Assembly: GCA_019347675.1 (NCBI GenBank)
Contig: JAHWKW010000020.1
Coordinates: forward strand, 1-51,006
Direction: 5' to 3'
Origin: Actinomycetota bacterium
Lineage (GTDB): Bacteria > Actinomycetota > Nitriliruptoria > Nitriliruptorales > JAHWKO01
DNA: 51,006 bases
In this document: piece after piece, positions 10,000 to 18,873 of the stretch
Layout: each line of letters opens with the position of its first letter
How positions within the stretch are numbered: position 1 is the first letter of the stretch
Translations under genes and position numbers: made by a program
The notes under the pieces: model-generated
The model's input: the letters and a program-made list of their open reading frames with translations, nothing else
Database searches by the model: none
What the model was told of the DNA's origin: nothing

Positions 10000-11268
10000 C
10001 TACTCCTCGCTGCCGGCGCGGTCCGCGTCGGCCGCCGAAGAGCTCGCCTGGCCGGCTCGGGCCACGGAGGCGAGGGCGTCCGACAGCGCGGCGATCGCCA
10101 GCTCGATCTCGTCGTCGGTGACGGTCAGCGGGGGGGCCATGCGCACGAGGTCGTCGGCGACCGCGTTGACCAGGAGGAACCGGTCGCGGCAGGCCGCTTC
10201 GACGGAGGCGGCGACCGGCCGGTCGAGCTCCACGGCGAGGAGCAGGCCGCGCCCGCGCACCCCTGCCGCATGGGGCACGGCACCCACCAGGCCGCGGAGC
10301 GCGTTGGCCAGGCGCTTCCCGGCCGTCGCGGCGGAGGCGACCAGGTCGTCGGCTTCCAGGGTGTCGACAACGGCCAGCGCGGCGGCGCACGTCACCGGGT
10401 TGCCGCCGAAGGTCGAGGCGTGCTGGCTCGGGGCGAAGGCGTTGGCGGCGGGGCCCCGGGCGACGCACGCCCCGATCGGGAGGCCGTTGGCCAACGCCTT
10501 GGCGAGCGTCACCACGTCCGGCTCGATGGCGGTCTGCTGCCAGGCGAACCACGACCCCGTCCGCCCGATCCCGGTCTGGATCTCGTCGACGATCAGCAGC
10601 GCCCCGTGCCGGTCGCAGGCGTCGCGCGCGGTGGACAGGACCGCGTCGGGGACCGCCCGCACACCACCCTCGCCCTGGATGACCTCGACCAGGACCGCGC
10701 AGGTGTCCTCGCCGACCGCGGCGCGCAGGGCGTCGGGGTCGTCGTGGGCGACGTGGTCGACGTACCCGGCCAGCGGCTGGAACGGGTCGTGCTTGGCCAG
10801 TTGTCCGGTGGCTTCGAGGGTGGCCAGCGTCCGCCCGTGGAAGGATCCCTCCAGGGCGACGACGCGGTACTTGTCGCGGTGCTGCGCCAGGCCGTGGCGG
10901 CGGGCCAGCTTGATCGCGGCCTCGTTGGCTTCCGCTCCGCTGTTGCACAGGAAGGCCCGGCCATCCGGCCAGCCCAGCAGGTCCGCGAGCCGTTCGGCGA
11001 GCGCGACCGCCGGTTCGGTGAGGAACAGGTTGGAGGTGTGCACCAGGGTGGCGACCTGCTCGGCGACCGCGGCGGTGACCGCCGGGTGTGCGTGGCCGAG
11101 GCTGGTCACGGCCAGACCGGACACGAAGTCCAGGTACGCCCGGTCCTCGGCGTCGAACAGGGCGCTGCCGCGTCCGCGGACGAACGCCAGCGGCGGCGTG
11201 CGGTAGGTGGGCAGCAGGTGCGCGTTGAAGCGGTCCTGCAGCTGCGTGAGGTGAGCGGCGGCGTCCAT
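10000..11268 (-). CDS. argD: acetylornithine aminotransferase
   Basis: PLP-dependent class III aminotransferase, 422 residues. Motifs: FVSGLAVTSLGHAHPAV near the N-terminus, CNSGAEANEAAIKLAR, EVIQGEGGV, DEIQTGIGRTG, and LAKALANGLPIGA containing the PLP lysine. The ATG at 11268 overlaps the argB stop as TGATG; a GTG codon immediately before it is an alternative. It may also act in lysine synthesis (DapC activity), as known for some ArgD proteins. Confidence 0.96.
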   Translation of the reverse strand: MDAAAHLTQLQDRFNAHLLPTYRTPPLAFVRGRGSALFDAEDRAYLDFVSGLAVTSLGHAHPAVTAAVAEQVATLVHTSNLFLTEPAVALAERLADLLGWPDGRAFLCNSGAEANEAAIKLARRHGLAQHRDKYRVVALEGSFHGRTLATLEATGQLAKHDPFQPLAGYVDHVAHDDPDALRAAVGEDTCAVLVEVIQGEGGVRAVPDAVLSTARDACDRHGALLIVDEIQTGIGRTGSWFAWQQTAIEPDVVTLAKALANGLPIGACVARGPAANAFAPSQHASTFGGNPVTCAAALAVVDTLEADDLVASAATAGKRLANALRGLVGAVPHAAGVRGRGLLLAVELDRPVAASVEAACRDRFLLVNAVADDLVRMAPPLTVTDDEIELAIAALSDALASVARAGQASSSAADADRAGSEE

Positions 11269-12167
11269 CACGGCCCCCTGGAGATCATCGTGCCCACACC
11301 CTCGTCGGTGAAGACCTCGAGCAGGACCGCGTGCAACACGCGGCCGTCCAGGACGTGGGCCTGGGGAACGCCTGCGTGCAGCGCCTGCACGATCGACGTG
11401 ACCTTGGGTCGCATCCCGGCGTGGAGCTCGTCGCGGGCGAGCATCGCCTCGAGCCGGTCGACCGGGACCTCCGACAGCAGTGACCCTGCGTCGCCGAAGT
11501 CGTCGTACAAACCGGGGACGTCGGTGAGGTAGACCAGTTTGGTGGCGCCCAGCGCCGCGGCGATCGCCCCGCAGGCGGTGTCGGCGTTGACGTTGCGGTC
11601 GACGCCGTCGCCGCCCCGCCCGACCGTCGCGACGACCGGGACGAACCCGTCGTCGAGCAGCCGCAGCAGCACCGCGGGGTCGACCGCGTCGACCTCCCCC
11701 ACCAGGCCGAGGTCCTCGCCGGCGGGGCCGGCGGCGGGGCGGACCGTCAGCAGGTTCGCGTCGGTGCCGGCCACGCCGACCGCCGAGGCGCCGGCCGTCT
11801 GGATCAGGCGGACCAGCTCGGGGTTGACCCGCCCGAGCAGCACCATGCGGACCACGTCCATGGTCGCCTCGTCGGTGACCCGCAGTCCCGCGACGAAGCG
11901 AGGTTGGAGACCCAGGCGCCCAGAGACCTCGCTGATCTGCGGACCGCCGCCGTGCACCACGACGGGGCGCAGGCCCACGAAGTGCAGCAACGCCACGTCC
12001 GCGGCGAACGAGCGCTTCAGTTCCTCGTCGACCATGGCGTTCCCGCCGTACTTGATCACGACGGTGGCGCCGTGGAAGCGGGTGATCCACGGCAACGCCT
12101 CGCGCAGCACCACGGCCTTGGCCTGCGCGGCGGTGGCGCGCTCGTCGGTGGGGGCGATCGGAGCCAT
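11268..12167 (-). CDS. argB: acetylglutamate kinase
   Basis: Phosphorylates N-acetylglutamate. 299 residues of the amino-acid kinase fold, with KYGGNAM (ATP site), VVHGGGPQI (substrate site) and a C-terminal DGRVLHAVLLEVFTDEGVGT. ATG at 12167 overlaps the argJ stop (TGATG). Confidence 0.97.
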   Translation of the reverse strand: MAPIAPTDERATAAQAKAVVLREALPWITRFHGATVVIKYGGNAMVDEELKRSFAADVALLHFVGLRPVVVHGGGPQISEVSGRLGLQPRFVAGLRVTDEATMDVVRMVLLGRVNPELVRLIQTAGASAVGVAGTDANLLTVRPAAGPAGEDLGLVGEVDAVDPAVLLRLLDDGFVPVVATVGRGGDGVDRNVNADTACGAIAAALGATKLVYLTDVPGLYDDFGDAGSLLSEVPVDRLEAMLARDELHAGMRPKVTSIVQALHAGVPQAHVLDGRVLHAVLLEVFTDEGVGTMISRGP

Positions 12168-13384
12168 CAGGTCGTGTACTCGGCGTTGAAGCGGACGTAG
12201 GCGGGGGTGAGGTCGGCGGTGAGGAACGTCGCCTCGGCCGCGCCGAGCCCTAGATCGACGGTGACCTCCACGTCGCGCTTGGACAGGGCCGCAGCAGCCT
12301 GCCCACGGTCGAACGCGGTCGCGACCCCGTAACGGCACACGGTCACCCCCGCGAAGCGGACCGTCACCCGCTCGGGGTCGAAGTCCACGTCGGTGGCACC
12401 CATCGCGGCCAGCACCCGCCCCCAGTTGGGATCGGCCCCCGCCAGCGCAGCCCGGAACAACGTCGACGCGGCCACGGCTCGGGCCAGGGCGACCGCGTCG
12501 TCCTCGCTGCGGGCCCCCACCACGTGCAGCTCGGCCACCTTGTTGGTGCCTTCACCGTCGGCCACGACCGCCCGGGCCAGGTCCGCGCAGACCGACTCCA
12601 GGGCGGCGCGGAAGGTGGCCAAGGTCGGGGGTTGCGTGGCGTTGCCGTTGGCCAGCACCGCGACGGTGTCGTTGGTCGACCCGCACGCGTCGATGCTGAT
12701 GCGGTTGAACGTGCGCGCCACGACCTGGCGGACGATCGGGCGGAGCACCGCCGGGGTGAGCGGGGCGTCGGTGGTGATCAGGCCGATCAGCGTGGCCATG
12801 GCCGGCTCGATCATCCCCGCGCCTTTGGCCATGCCCCCCACCGTGCACGCTCCGGTCGCGTCCTCGACGCGGTAGGCGACCTCCTTGGTGGTCGTGTCGG
12901 TGGTGAGGATGGCGCGAGCGGCCCGCCCACCACCGTCGTCGCTGAGGTCCGCGACGACCCGGGGGATCGCCGCCAGCAGTCGCGCCAGGTCCAGCGGCAC
13001 TCCGATCACCCCGGTGGAGCAGATCAGGACGTCGGTGGGGTCGATCCCCAGGTGGGTGGCGACCGCCTCGGTGGTCGCCTCGGCGGCAGCGAGGCCGTCG
13101 GGACCGGTGCAGGCGTTGGCGTTCCCGCTGTTGACCACCAACGCGCGGGCGTGCCCGTCGGCGGCGTTCCGGGCCGTGATCACGCACGGGGCCGCCCGCA
13201 CCCGGTTGGTCGTCACCGCCACGGCGGCGATCGCGGGCACGTCGGACACCACCAGCGCGAGGTCCGGCCGCCCCGACCGTTTCAGCCCGGCCAACACCCC
13301 CCCGGCACGGAAACCGGAGGGGGCCGTGACCCCACCCTCGGTCCTGGTGAGCGCGGCGCGGTCGCGGGGACCGAAGCCGCTCAC
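12167..13384 (-). CDS. argJ: bifunctional glutamate N-acetyltransferase/amino-acid acetyltransferase ArgJ
   Basis: Recycles the acetyl group from N-acetylornithine to glutamate. 405 residues from GTG at 13384, which overlaps the argC stop (GTGA). The autoproteolysis site is clear: MAKGAGMIEPAMATLIG, cleavage expected between Ala197 and Thr198, with Thr198 as the N-terminal nucleophile of the beta chain. The oxyanion-hole pair appears as CSTGVIG (122-128). No argA is in the window, so whether ArgJ supplies the first step alone cannot be judged here. Confidence 0.96.
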   Translation of the reverse strand: MSGFGPRDRAALTRTEGGVTAPSGFRAGGVLAGLKRSGRPDLALVVSDVPAIAAVAVTTNRVRAAPCVITARNAADGHARALVVNSGNANACTGPDGLAAAEATTEAVATHLGIDPTDVLICSTGVIGVPLDLARLLAAIPRVVADLSDDGGGRAARAILTTDTTTKEVAYRVEDATGACTVGGMAKGAGMIEPAMATLIGLITTDAPLTPAVLRPIVRQVVARTFNRISIDACGSTNDTVAVLANGNATQPPTLATFRAALESVCADLARAVVADGEGTNKVAELHVVGARSEDDAVALARAVAASTLFRAALAGADPNWGRVLAAMGATDVDFDPERVTVRFAGVTVCRYGVATAFDRGQAAAALSKRDVEVTVDLGLGAAEATFLTADLTPAYVRFNAEYTT

Positions 13385-14406
13385 GGGTACAGGCCAACGG
13401 CCGTCAGTCCAAGCGTCTCGTCCAGTCCGAGCATGAGGTTGGCGTTGTGCAACGCCTGCCCGGCGGCGCCCTTCCCGAGGTTGTCGACCGCGGCCACAAC
13501 CAGGACACGGCGGGTGCGCGCGTCGAACGTCGCCGACACCTGGCAACCGTTGGAACCGGCCACCGCCTTGGTGTGGGGGAACGTCCCCGGATCCAGGACC
13601 CGGACGAACGGCTCGTCGCGGTACCGATCAGCCAGCGCCCCGTGGACGTCGTCGGCACCGACCCCGTCACGGACGGTGGCGTAGCAGGTGGCCAGCTCGC
13701 CTCGGGCCATGGGTACCAGGTGCGGCGTGAACGACACCGGCCCGCTGGGCACACCGGCGAGCCGGCCGAACCAGTGCTCGATCTCGACGGTGTGGCGGTG
13801 GTGCGGGGCGCCGTAGGCGGTGAAGTCCCCGTGCAGGTGCGTGAAGTGCAGGTCGTCTCGCAGCCCGCGCCCCGCCCCCGACGTGCCGGACTTGGCGTCG
13901 ACCACGATGGTTCCGGGCTCGACGAGCTCGCCCAACGGCAGCAGCGCCAGCAGGGCCGCGGTCGGGTAGCACCCGGGGTTGGCCACCAGCTCCGCCGTGG
14001 ACACCGCGTCGCGGGCCCACTCGGTCAGCCCGTACACCGCGGGGGTGAGGTCGGGGTGGGCGTGGGGCTCGCCGTACCAGTCGTGGAAGTCCTCCGCAGA
14101 GAGGCGGAACGCGCCGGACAGGTCGATCAGCCGGGTGGCGGCTGTGTGCAGCTCGCCTGCGAGCTCGATCGACGCGCCGTGGGGGGTGGCCAGAATCACC
14201 AGGTCGAGCGCCGCGAGCCGGTCGAGGTCGACCGCGTCGAAGACGGCGTCGGTGTCGAGGTTGGGAAACAGGTCACGGATCGGGGTGCCGGCCTGACGGT
14301 GGGCGGCGACGGCCACGACGTCGATGGCGGGGTGTGCGCCGAGCAGGCGCAGCAGCTCGGCGCCGCCGTAACCGGAGGCGCCGACGATGCCGACCCGGTG
14401 TGCCAC
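13381..14406 (-). CDS. argC: N-acetyl-gamma-glutamyl-phosphate reductase
   Basis: First gene of the arg operon; reduces N-acetylglutamyl phosphate. 341 residues from GTG at 14406, giving VAHRVGIVGASGYGGAELL, the normal nucleotide-binding N-terminus. The catalytic cysteine is in VANPGCYPTA. A longer in-frame extension upstream to 14628 would run through the ARG boxes and is rejected. Confidence 0.97.
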   Translation of the reverse strand: MAHRVGIVGASGYGGAELLRLLGAHPAIDVVAVAAHRQAGTPIRDLFPNLDTDAVFDAVDLDRLAALDLVILATPHGASIELAGELHTAATRLIDLSGAFRLSAEDFHDWYGEPHAHPDLTPAVYGLTEWARDAVSTAELVANPGCYPTAALLALLPLGELVEPGTIVVDAKSGTSGAGRGLRDDLHFTHLHGDFTAYGAPHHRHTVEIEHWFGRLAGVPSGPVSFTPHLVPMARGELATCYATVRDGVGADDVHGALADRYRDEPFVRVLDPGTFPHTKAVAGSNGCQVSATFDARTRRVLVVAAVDNLGKGAAGQALHNANLMLGLDETLGLTAVGLYP

Positions 14407-14430
14407 CTGCAGGACCCCCGTCGAGGCGCG

Positions 14431-14456
14431 ATGCACCAATGATGCATGAACATGCA
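14431..14456. promoter_or_regulatory. two overlapping ARG boxes (ArgR operator) at argC
   Basis: TGCATGAACATGCA (14443-14456) is a perfect inverted repeat with 6-bp arms. The adjoining ATGCACCAATGATGCAT (14431-14447) is a second imperfect dyad with ATGCA/TGCAT arms. Both resemble actinobacterial ARG boxes with TGCAT half-sites. They lie 25-50 nt upstream of the argC start and overlap a possible minus-strand -10 (CATCAT) with TTGCAG 17 nt upstream. Repression of the operon by ArgR plus arginine is inferred. Confidence 0.8.
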
Positions 14457-14713
14457 CGGCGCTGCAACCCACGGGCTGAGTCGGGCGTGGTCGGAAGTCG
14501 CGTGGACAGCTGGAGCCTGCGACGTGCGCGGCTAGCTTCTTCGCATGGTCGCCGTCGACGTGGCCCGCTCGCCCGGTCGCTGCACCGTCGGACGCAGGAG
14601 CGCCGCACACAGCCTCTGTCGTCACCACGGCTGTCTGGCCGGCTGGTGAGTTTCGAAGAGGCGTACGGGGGCTGGAGAGTTACGACCTCCTTCTGATCGT
14701 CGCGGGCATCGCG

Positions 14714-15952
14714 GTGCTGGGCACCGCGGTCCTGCCCCGCGTGCTGCACGACAAGCCGTTCACCTTGCCGATGACGCTGGTCGGGATCGGCCTGGTCGCG
14801 TTCTGGCTTCCTCTCGGGCTGGACAGCCCCGATCCGATCGGGGCGGGCAACGTCACGGAACGCCTCACGGAGCTGGGCGTGATCGTCTCGCTGATGACCG
14901 CGGGTCTGACGATCGATCGGGCGCCTGGGCTGCGCGCGTGGTCGCCGACCTGGCGTCTGCTGGGCGTCACCATGCCGCTCACGATCGTGGCGGCCGCGCT
15001 GCTGGGATGGTCGGTCGCCGGGCTGGTCCCCGCCACGGCGGCGCTGTTCGGAGCGGCGATCTCACCGACCGACCCGGTGATGGGCAAGGACGTGGAGGTC
15101 GGCGCACCGGGCGAGGGCGCCGAGGACGAGGAGACCGAGGAGTACGACCTCACCGGACCCGGAGAGGAGGACGAGGTCCGCTTCGCGCTGACGTCGGAGG
15201 CTGGGCTGAACGACGGGCTCGCGTTCCCCTATACCAACCTGGCGATCGCGATGGCGATCGCCGGCGCCGCGCCCGGCAACTGGATCGGGGCGTGGCTGGT
15301 CGTGGACGTCGTCTTCAAGCTGACCGTCTCCGTGCTCCTGGGCATCGGCCTGGGCAGGATCTTGGCGCACACGCTCCTGAGCCTGCCGGCGCGGACGGAC
15401 CCCGCCAAGACGGTCACCGGGCTCGGCGCGCTCGCCGCAACGCTGGTCGTCTACGGGCTCACCGAGTACGTCGGCGGCTACGGGTTCATCGCGACGTTCA
15501 TCGCGGCGGTGACCATCCGCGCGTCCGACCGTTGGCACGAGTTGCACGCATACCTCCAGACGTTCTCGGAGCAGGCGGAGCGCCTGCTGATGTCCGCGAT
15601 CCTCGTGCTGTTCGGCGGCGCGATCGCGCGCGGCCTGTTCGCCCCGCTCGACGGGGAGCTCGTCGTCGTTGCCGTGCTGATCGTGCTGGTGGTGCGTCCG
15701 GCTGCGGGAGCGGTCGGGCTGATCGGTTTCGACCGCGCCCCGTGGCGTGAGCGCGCCGCGATCAGCTTCTTCGGGATGCGCGGGATCGCGACCTTCTACT
15801 ACCTGTCGCACGGGCTGGAAGAGGCCGAGTTCGCGCAGAAGGAGGAGATCTGGGCCGTCGCCGGCCTGGTGGTCCTTCTGTCGATCGTCATCAACGGGGT
15901 CAGCGCCGCTCCTACCCTCGAGGCCCTCGATCGCCGCCGCGAGGCCACGTAG
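14714..15952 (+). CDS. CPA1-family cation/proton antiporter (sodium/hydrogen exchanger)
   Basis: Integral membrane protein, 412 residues from GTG 14714, with about a dozen hydrophobic segments. It carries the exchanger core ISPTDPV and EAGLNDGLAFPY with the conserved Asp. A strongly acidic loop (about residues 126-157) lies between these two motifs. The annotated start falls inside the first helix: the frame continues upstream as LESYDLLLIVAGIA from a CTG at 14672, which has a GAAGAGG stretch 10 nt upstream and would restore a full first helix. No ATG, GTG or TTG is available there, so CTG is a real candidate. Start uncertain; family assignment firm. Confidence 0.87.
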   Translation: MLGTAVLPRVLHDKPFTLPMTLVGIGLVAFWLPLGLDSPDPIGAGNVTERLTELGVIVSLMTAGLTIDRAPGLRAWSPTWRLLGVTMPLTIVAAALLGWSVAGLVPATAALFGAAISPTDPVMGKDVEVGAPGEGAEDEETEEYDLTGPGEEDEVRFALTSEAGLNDGLAFPYTNLAIAMAIAGAAPGNWIGAWLVVDVVFKLTVSVLLGIGLGRILAHTLLSLPARTDPAKTVTGLGALAATLVVYGLTEYVGGYGFIATFIAAVTIRASDRWHELHAYLQTFSEQAERLLMSAILVLFGGAIARGLFAPLDGELVVVAVLIVLVVRPAAGAVGLIGFDRAPWRERAAISFFGMRGIATFYYLSHGLEEAEFAQKEEIWAVAGLVVLLSIVINGVSAAPTLEALDRRREAT

Positions 15953-16008
15953 CCATCACCACGCCAGGCGAGCGTCGCCGCCGGATCGGCCTTACCATCA
16001 GCCGCCCC

Positions 16009-18333
16009 GTGACGTCCTCACTGTTTGTCCACGGCAGATCATGTGCCATGCGGTCCCGACGCTCGGAGCGACAGCACGCGATGTTGGTGGTGCTCCTGTT
16101 CGCGGTCGCTTCGTTCGTGAGCGCCGGGCTGCTGTTCATGGTGCAGCCGATGGTCGCGAAGCTCGTGCTGCCGACGTTCGGCGGATCACCGGCGGTGTGG
16201 AACACCTCGATGCTGTTCTTCCAGACGGTGCTGCTCGCCGGCTACAGCTACGCCCACTTCTCGACCCGGTGGCTGGGGCTCCGCCGCCAGACGGTGGTCC
16301 ATGTCGCCGCACTCGCGGCTCCCCTGCTGGTCCTTCCGGTCGCCCTCCCGGTGGAGGCGTTCCCGCCGGACGGGGTCATGCCCGCCGTGTGGCTGCTCTA
16401 CGTCCTGGCTGTCATGGTGGGAGCACCGTTCCTGCTGGTCAGCACGTCCGCTCCGTTGCTGCAGCTGTGGTACTCCGCGACCGACCATCATCGAGCCGGC
16501 GACCCCTACTTCCTGTACGCCGCCGGCAACTCCGGGAGTCTCCTGGCCCTGCTCGCCTACCCCTTCCTGATCGAGCCGACGCTGAGCCTGCCGACCCAGA
16601 CGCGCCTGTGGTCGGCTGGGTACGCGATCTTCGTCGTCCTCGCGCTGGCGTGTGTGGCGACCGTGCACCGGCGTCGGGCAGTGGCATCCGAGCCGGGAAC
16701 GCCGGCGGGGGGCGACGCGCCGAGCGGCGTGGCGTCTGTCGGCCGGCGCCGTCAGCTGACCTGGGTGATGCTGGCGTTCCTCCCGTCGAGCCTGATGCTG
16801 GGTCTGACCCAGTTCGTGTCCACGGACATCGCAGCGTTCCCTCTGCTGTGGGTGGTCCCCCTGTCGGTGTACCTGCTGAGCTTCATCGTCGCGTTCGCTC
16901 AGCGCCGCCCGCGCGTCGCGCTCGCGGCTGGTCGCGTGCTCCCTGCGGCGACGCTGGCCATCGCTGTGACCATGATCCCTGGGCTGACGTTCCCGGCCGG
17001 CTTCGAGATCACCCTCCACCTGCTGTTCTTCACGACCGTGGCGCTGGTCGCGCACGGGCGTTTGGCGGACGACCGCCCGCCACCGGCCAGGCTCACCCAC
17101 TTCTACCTGCTGGTGTCCATCGGCGGGGCGCTCGGCGGGGTGTTCAACGGGTTGCTCGCCCCGGTGCTGTTCGACCACGTGATCGAGTACCTGCTGGTGA
17201 CTGCGGCAGCGGTCGTGGTCCTGGTCGGCCTGCAGGCCCGTGGGCCGCGACCCCGCCCCGTGGCACCCAGGCGGCGCGCATTGGAGGCCTCGGCGGTCTT
17301 CGGCGCCCCGTGGTTGCTCCAGCAGGGGGTGGAGCGCGGTGGGTACGTGGCAGCGGCGGTGGTCGTCGGGTTGCTCCTGGGCGCCCGTCGCGTGGTGTCG
17401 CTGGTCGCCGAGCGGCGGCCGGCCGCGTTCGCCGTGGGCGTCTCGGTCGTGCTCGCCACCGCCATGCCGGTGAGCACCGATGCGCTGCGCACGGAACGAA
17501 CCTTCTTCGGCGTCGCACGTGTCGAGGCGGAAGGCGACCAGCACGTGCTCGTCCACGGCACCACCATCCACGGGTCACAGGACCGCCGCCCCGGACAGGT
17601 AACGGTCCCGCAGAGCTACTACCACCCCACGAGTCCCATCGGTGAGGTGTTCGCGGTCTACGGCCAGCGGCCGGTCACCGACAACGTCGCAATCCTGGGT
17701 CTCGGGACCGGGGCGCTGGCTGGTTACGGGCGCGACGGGCAGGCGTTCACCTTCTACGAGATCGACCAGGCCATCGTCGACATCGCCACCGACCCGCAGC
17801 TGTTCAGCTACCTGAGCGACACGGCCGCCGACGTCGACATCGTCCTCGGCGACGGGCGTTCAGCGCTGGCCGACGCCCCCGATCGTCACTACGGCATCAT
17901 CGTGGTGGACGTGTTCAGTTCGGATGCGATCCCCGTCCACCTCCTGACGGCCGAGGCGGTGCAGATGTACCGCTCGAAGCTCGCGCCGGGCGGCGTGCTG
18001 GCCTTCCACACCAGCAACCGTCACATCGACCTCGAGCCCGTCGTGGCCGGGGTCGCCGCACATCTGGGCCTCACCGGGGTGGTCCGCAGCGACGCGGGCG
18101 ATCCCGTCCGGGGCAGGCTCAACTGGGTGGTCCTCGCCGAGTCCGCGCAGGTCCTGGAATCCCTCGGCCAGAGGTCGCCACGCCCCGGGCGCGACGACCG
18201 CGTCGGCGGGCACGACGAGGCCCCACAGAGCGCCTCGCGAGGGACGTGGCGGCCGTTGACCGCCGAAACCGGGCACGCGCCGGTCTGGACGGACGACTTC
18301 TCCGACGTCGTCCGGGTGGTGCGCTGGCGCTGA
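16009..18333 (+). CDS. membrane-domain/spermidine-synthase-like fusion protein
   Basis: 774 residues. The N-terminal half is a multi-helix membrane domain, first helix MLVVLLFAVASFVSAG, and includes LVLPTFGGSPAVWNTSMLFF, typical of the fused membrane/spermidine-synthase family. The C-terminal third is a Rossmann methyltransferase-like domain with ILGLGTGAL and VDVFSSDAIPVHL. Whether it makes polyamines is doubtful; such fusions are widespread and poorly characterised. The start could also be ATG at 16048 or 16081; GTG 16009 has no clear Shine-Dalgarno. It follows the antiporter by 56 nt on the same strand. Confidence 0.82.
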   Translation: MTSSLFVHGRSCAMRSRRSERQHAMLVVLLFAVASFVSAGLLFMVQPMVAKLVLPTFGGSPAVWNTSMLFFQTVLLAGYSYAHFSTRWLGLRRQTVVHVAALAAPLLVLPVALPVEAFPPDGVMPAVWLLYVLAVMVGAPFLLVSTSAPLLQLWYSATDHHRAGDPYFLYAAGNSGSLLALLAYPFLIEPTLSLPTQTRLWSAGYAIFVVLALACVATVHRRRAVASEPGTPAGGDAPSGVASVGRRRQLTWVMLAFLPSSLMLGLTQFVSTDIAAFPLLWVVPLSVYLLSFIVAFAQRRPRVALAAGRVLPAATLAIAVTMIPGLTFPAGFEITLHLLFFTTVALVAHGRLADDRPPPARLTHFYLLVSIGGALGGVFNGLLAPVLFDHVIEYLLVTAAAVVVLVGLQARGPRPRPVAPRRRALEASAVFGAPWLLQQGVERGGYVAAAVVVGLLLGARRVVSLVAERRPAAFAVGVSVVLATAMPVSTDALRTERTFFGVARVEAEGDQHVLVHGTTIHGSQDRRPGQVTVPQSYYHPTSPIGEVFAVYGQRPVTDNVAILGLGTGALAGYGRDGQAFTFYEIDQAIVDIATDPQLFSYLSDTAADVDIVLGDGRSALADAPDRHYGIIVVDVFSSDAIPVHLLTAEAVQMYRSKLAPGGVLAFHTSNRHIDLEPVVAGVAAHLGLTGVVRSDAGDPVRGRLNWVVLAESAQVLESLGQRSPRPGRDDRVGGHDEAPQSASRGTWRPLTAETGHAPVWTDDFSDVVRVVRWR

Positions 18334-18359
18334 GCCACAGCTGCCCAGCCAGGTCCGTA

Positions 18360-18860
18360 TGGCGGCGTCCACGGTCCACGCGGACCTCACCGTCAGCGAG
18401 AACCTCACGTTCGCGGCCGCCATGCTTGGCGTCGAAAAGTTCTTGGCGGACGTCCGTGACGCCGATGGCGTCGAGCTCCTTGACGAACGCCTGCATACCC
18501 AAGTCGAGGTACCACTCGTCCTTCTTGCCCGCGTCGAGCCAGATTGCCTTCTGTGACCGCAGCGCATCGGCGTGACCGGCCGCCATCCGGACCGGGTCCC
18601 AGTCCAGCCACCGTTGCCAGATATCGTCGATCAGTCGTCCGGTGTTGATGTCGAAGGGCAGCTGCACGGTGCCGTCCTCCTCGGGCCGCGATCCCGTAGG
18701 TCATGGTCAGATTCGCGTCGGGCTCCTTGCTCATCGGCGGCCGGGAAAAGAAGTCCTCGAGGAACGACTCGTAGGACCCGTCGTACTCGTCGCGCAACAC
18801 GCGGGCTGCATCACCGAACCCCTTCATGCAGCACAGCTCGTACAGCGCGCCCACCGCTGT
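18360..18860 (-). pseudogene. frameshifted, 5'-truncated esterase (alpha/beta-hydrolase, putative-esterase family)
   Basis: Two minus-strand frames together resemble the C-terminal half of a putative esterase. The first (about 18855-18700) reads GALYELCCMKGF through DEYDGSYESFLEDFFSRPP to TYGIAA. The second (about 18695-18416) reads EEDGTVQLPFDINTGRL, then WLDWDPVRM, AIWLDAGKKDEWYLDLG and ELFDAKHGG, including the Asp and His regions of the triad. They join across a frameshift near 18690. A second frameshift near 18420 is likely, since ANVRFSLTVR in another frame resembles the family's next block. The N-terminal half with the nucleophile is missing; the remnant stops beside the vapC end. Confidence 0.72.
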
Positions 18861-18873
18861 CGGCGGATCCCGT

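Noticed and set aside
14545-14649. 34-codon frame starting ATG 14545 between argC and the antiporter as a leader peptide
   Set aside because: No Shine-Dalgarno, no arginine-rich or regulatory logic, and no overlap with the antiporter start; probably chance.
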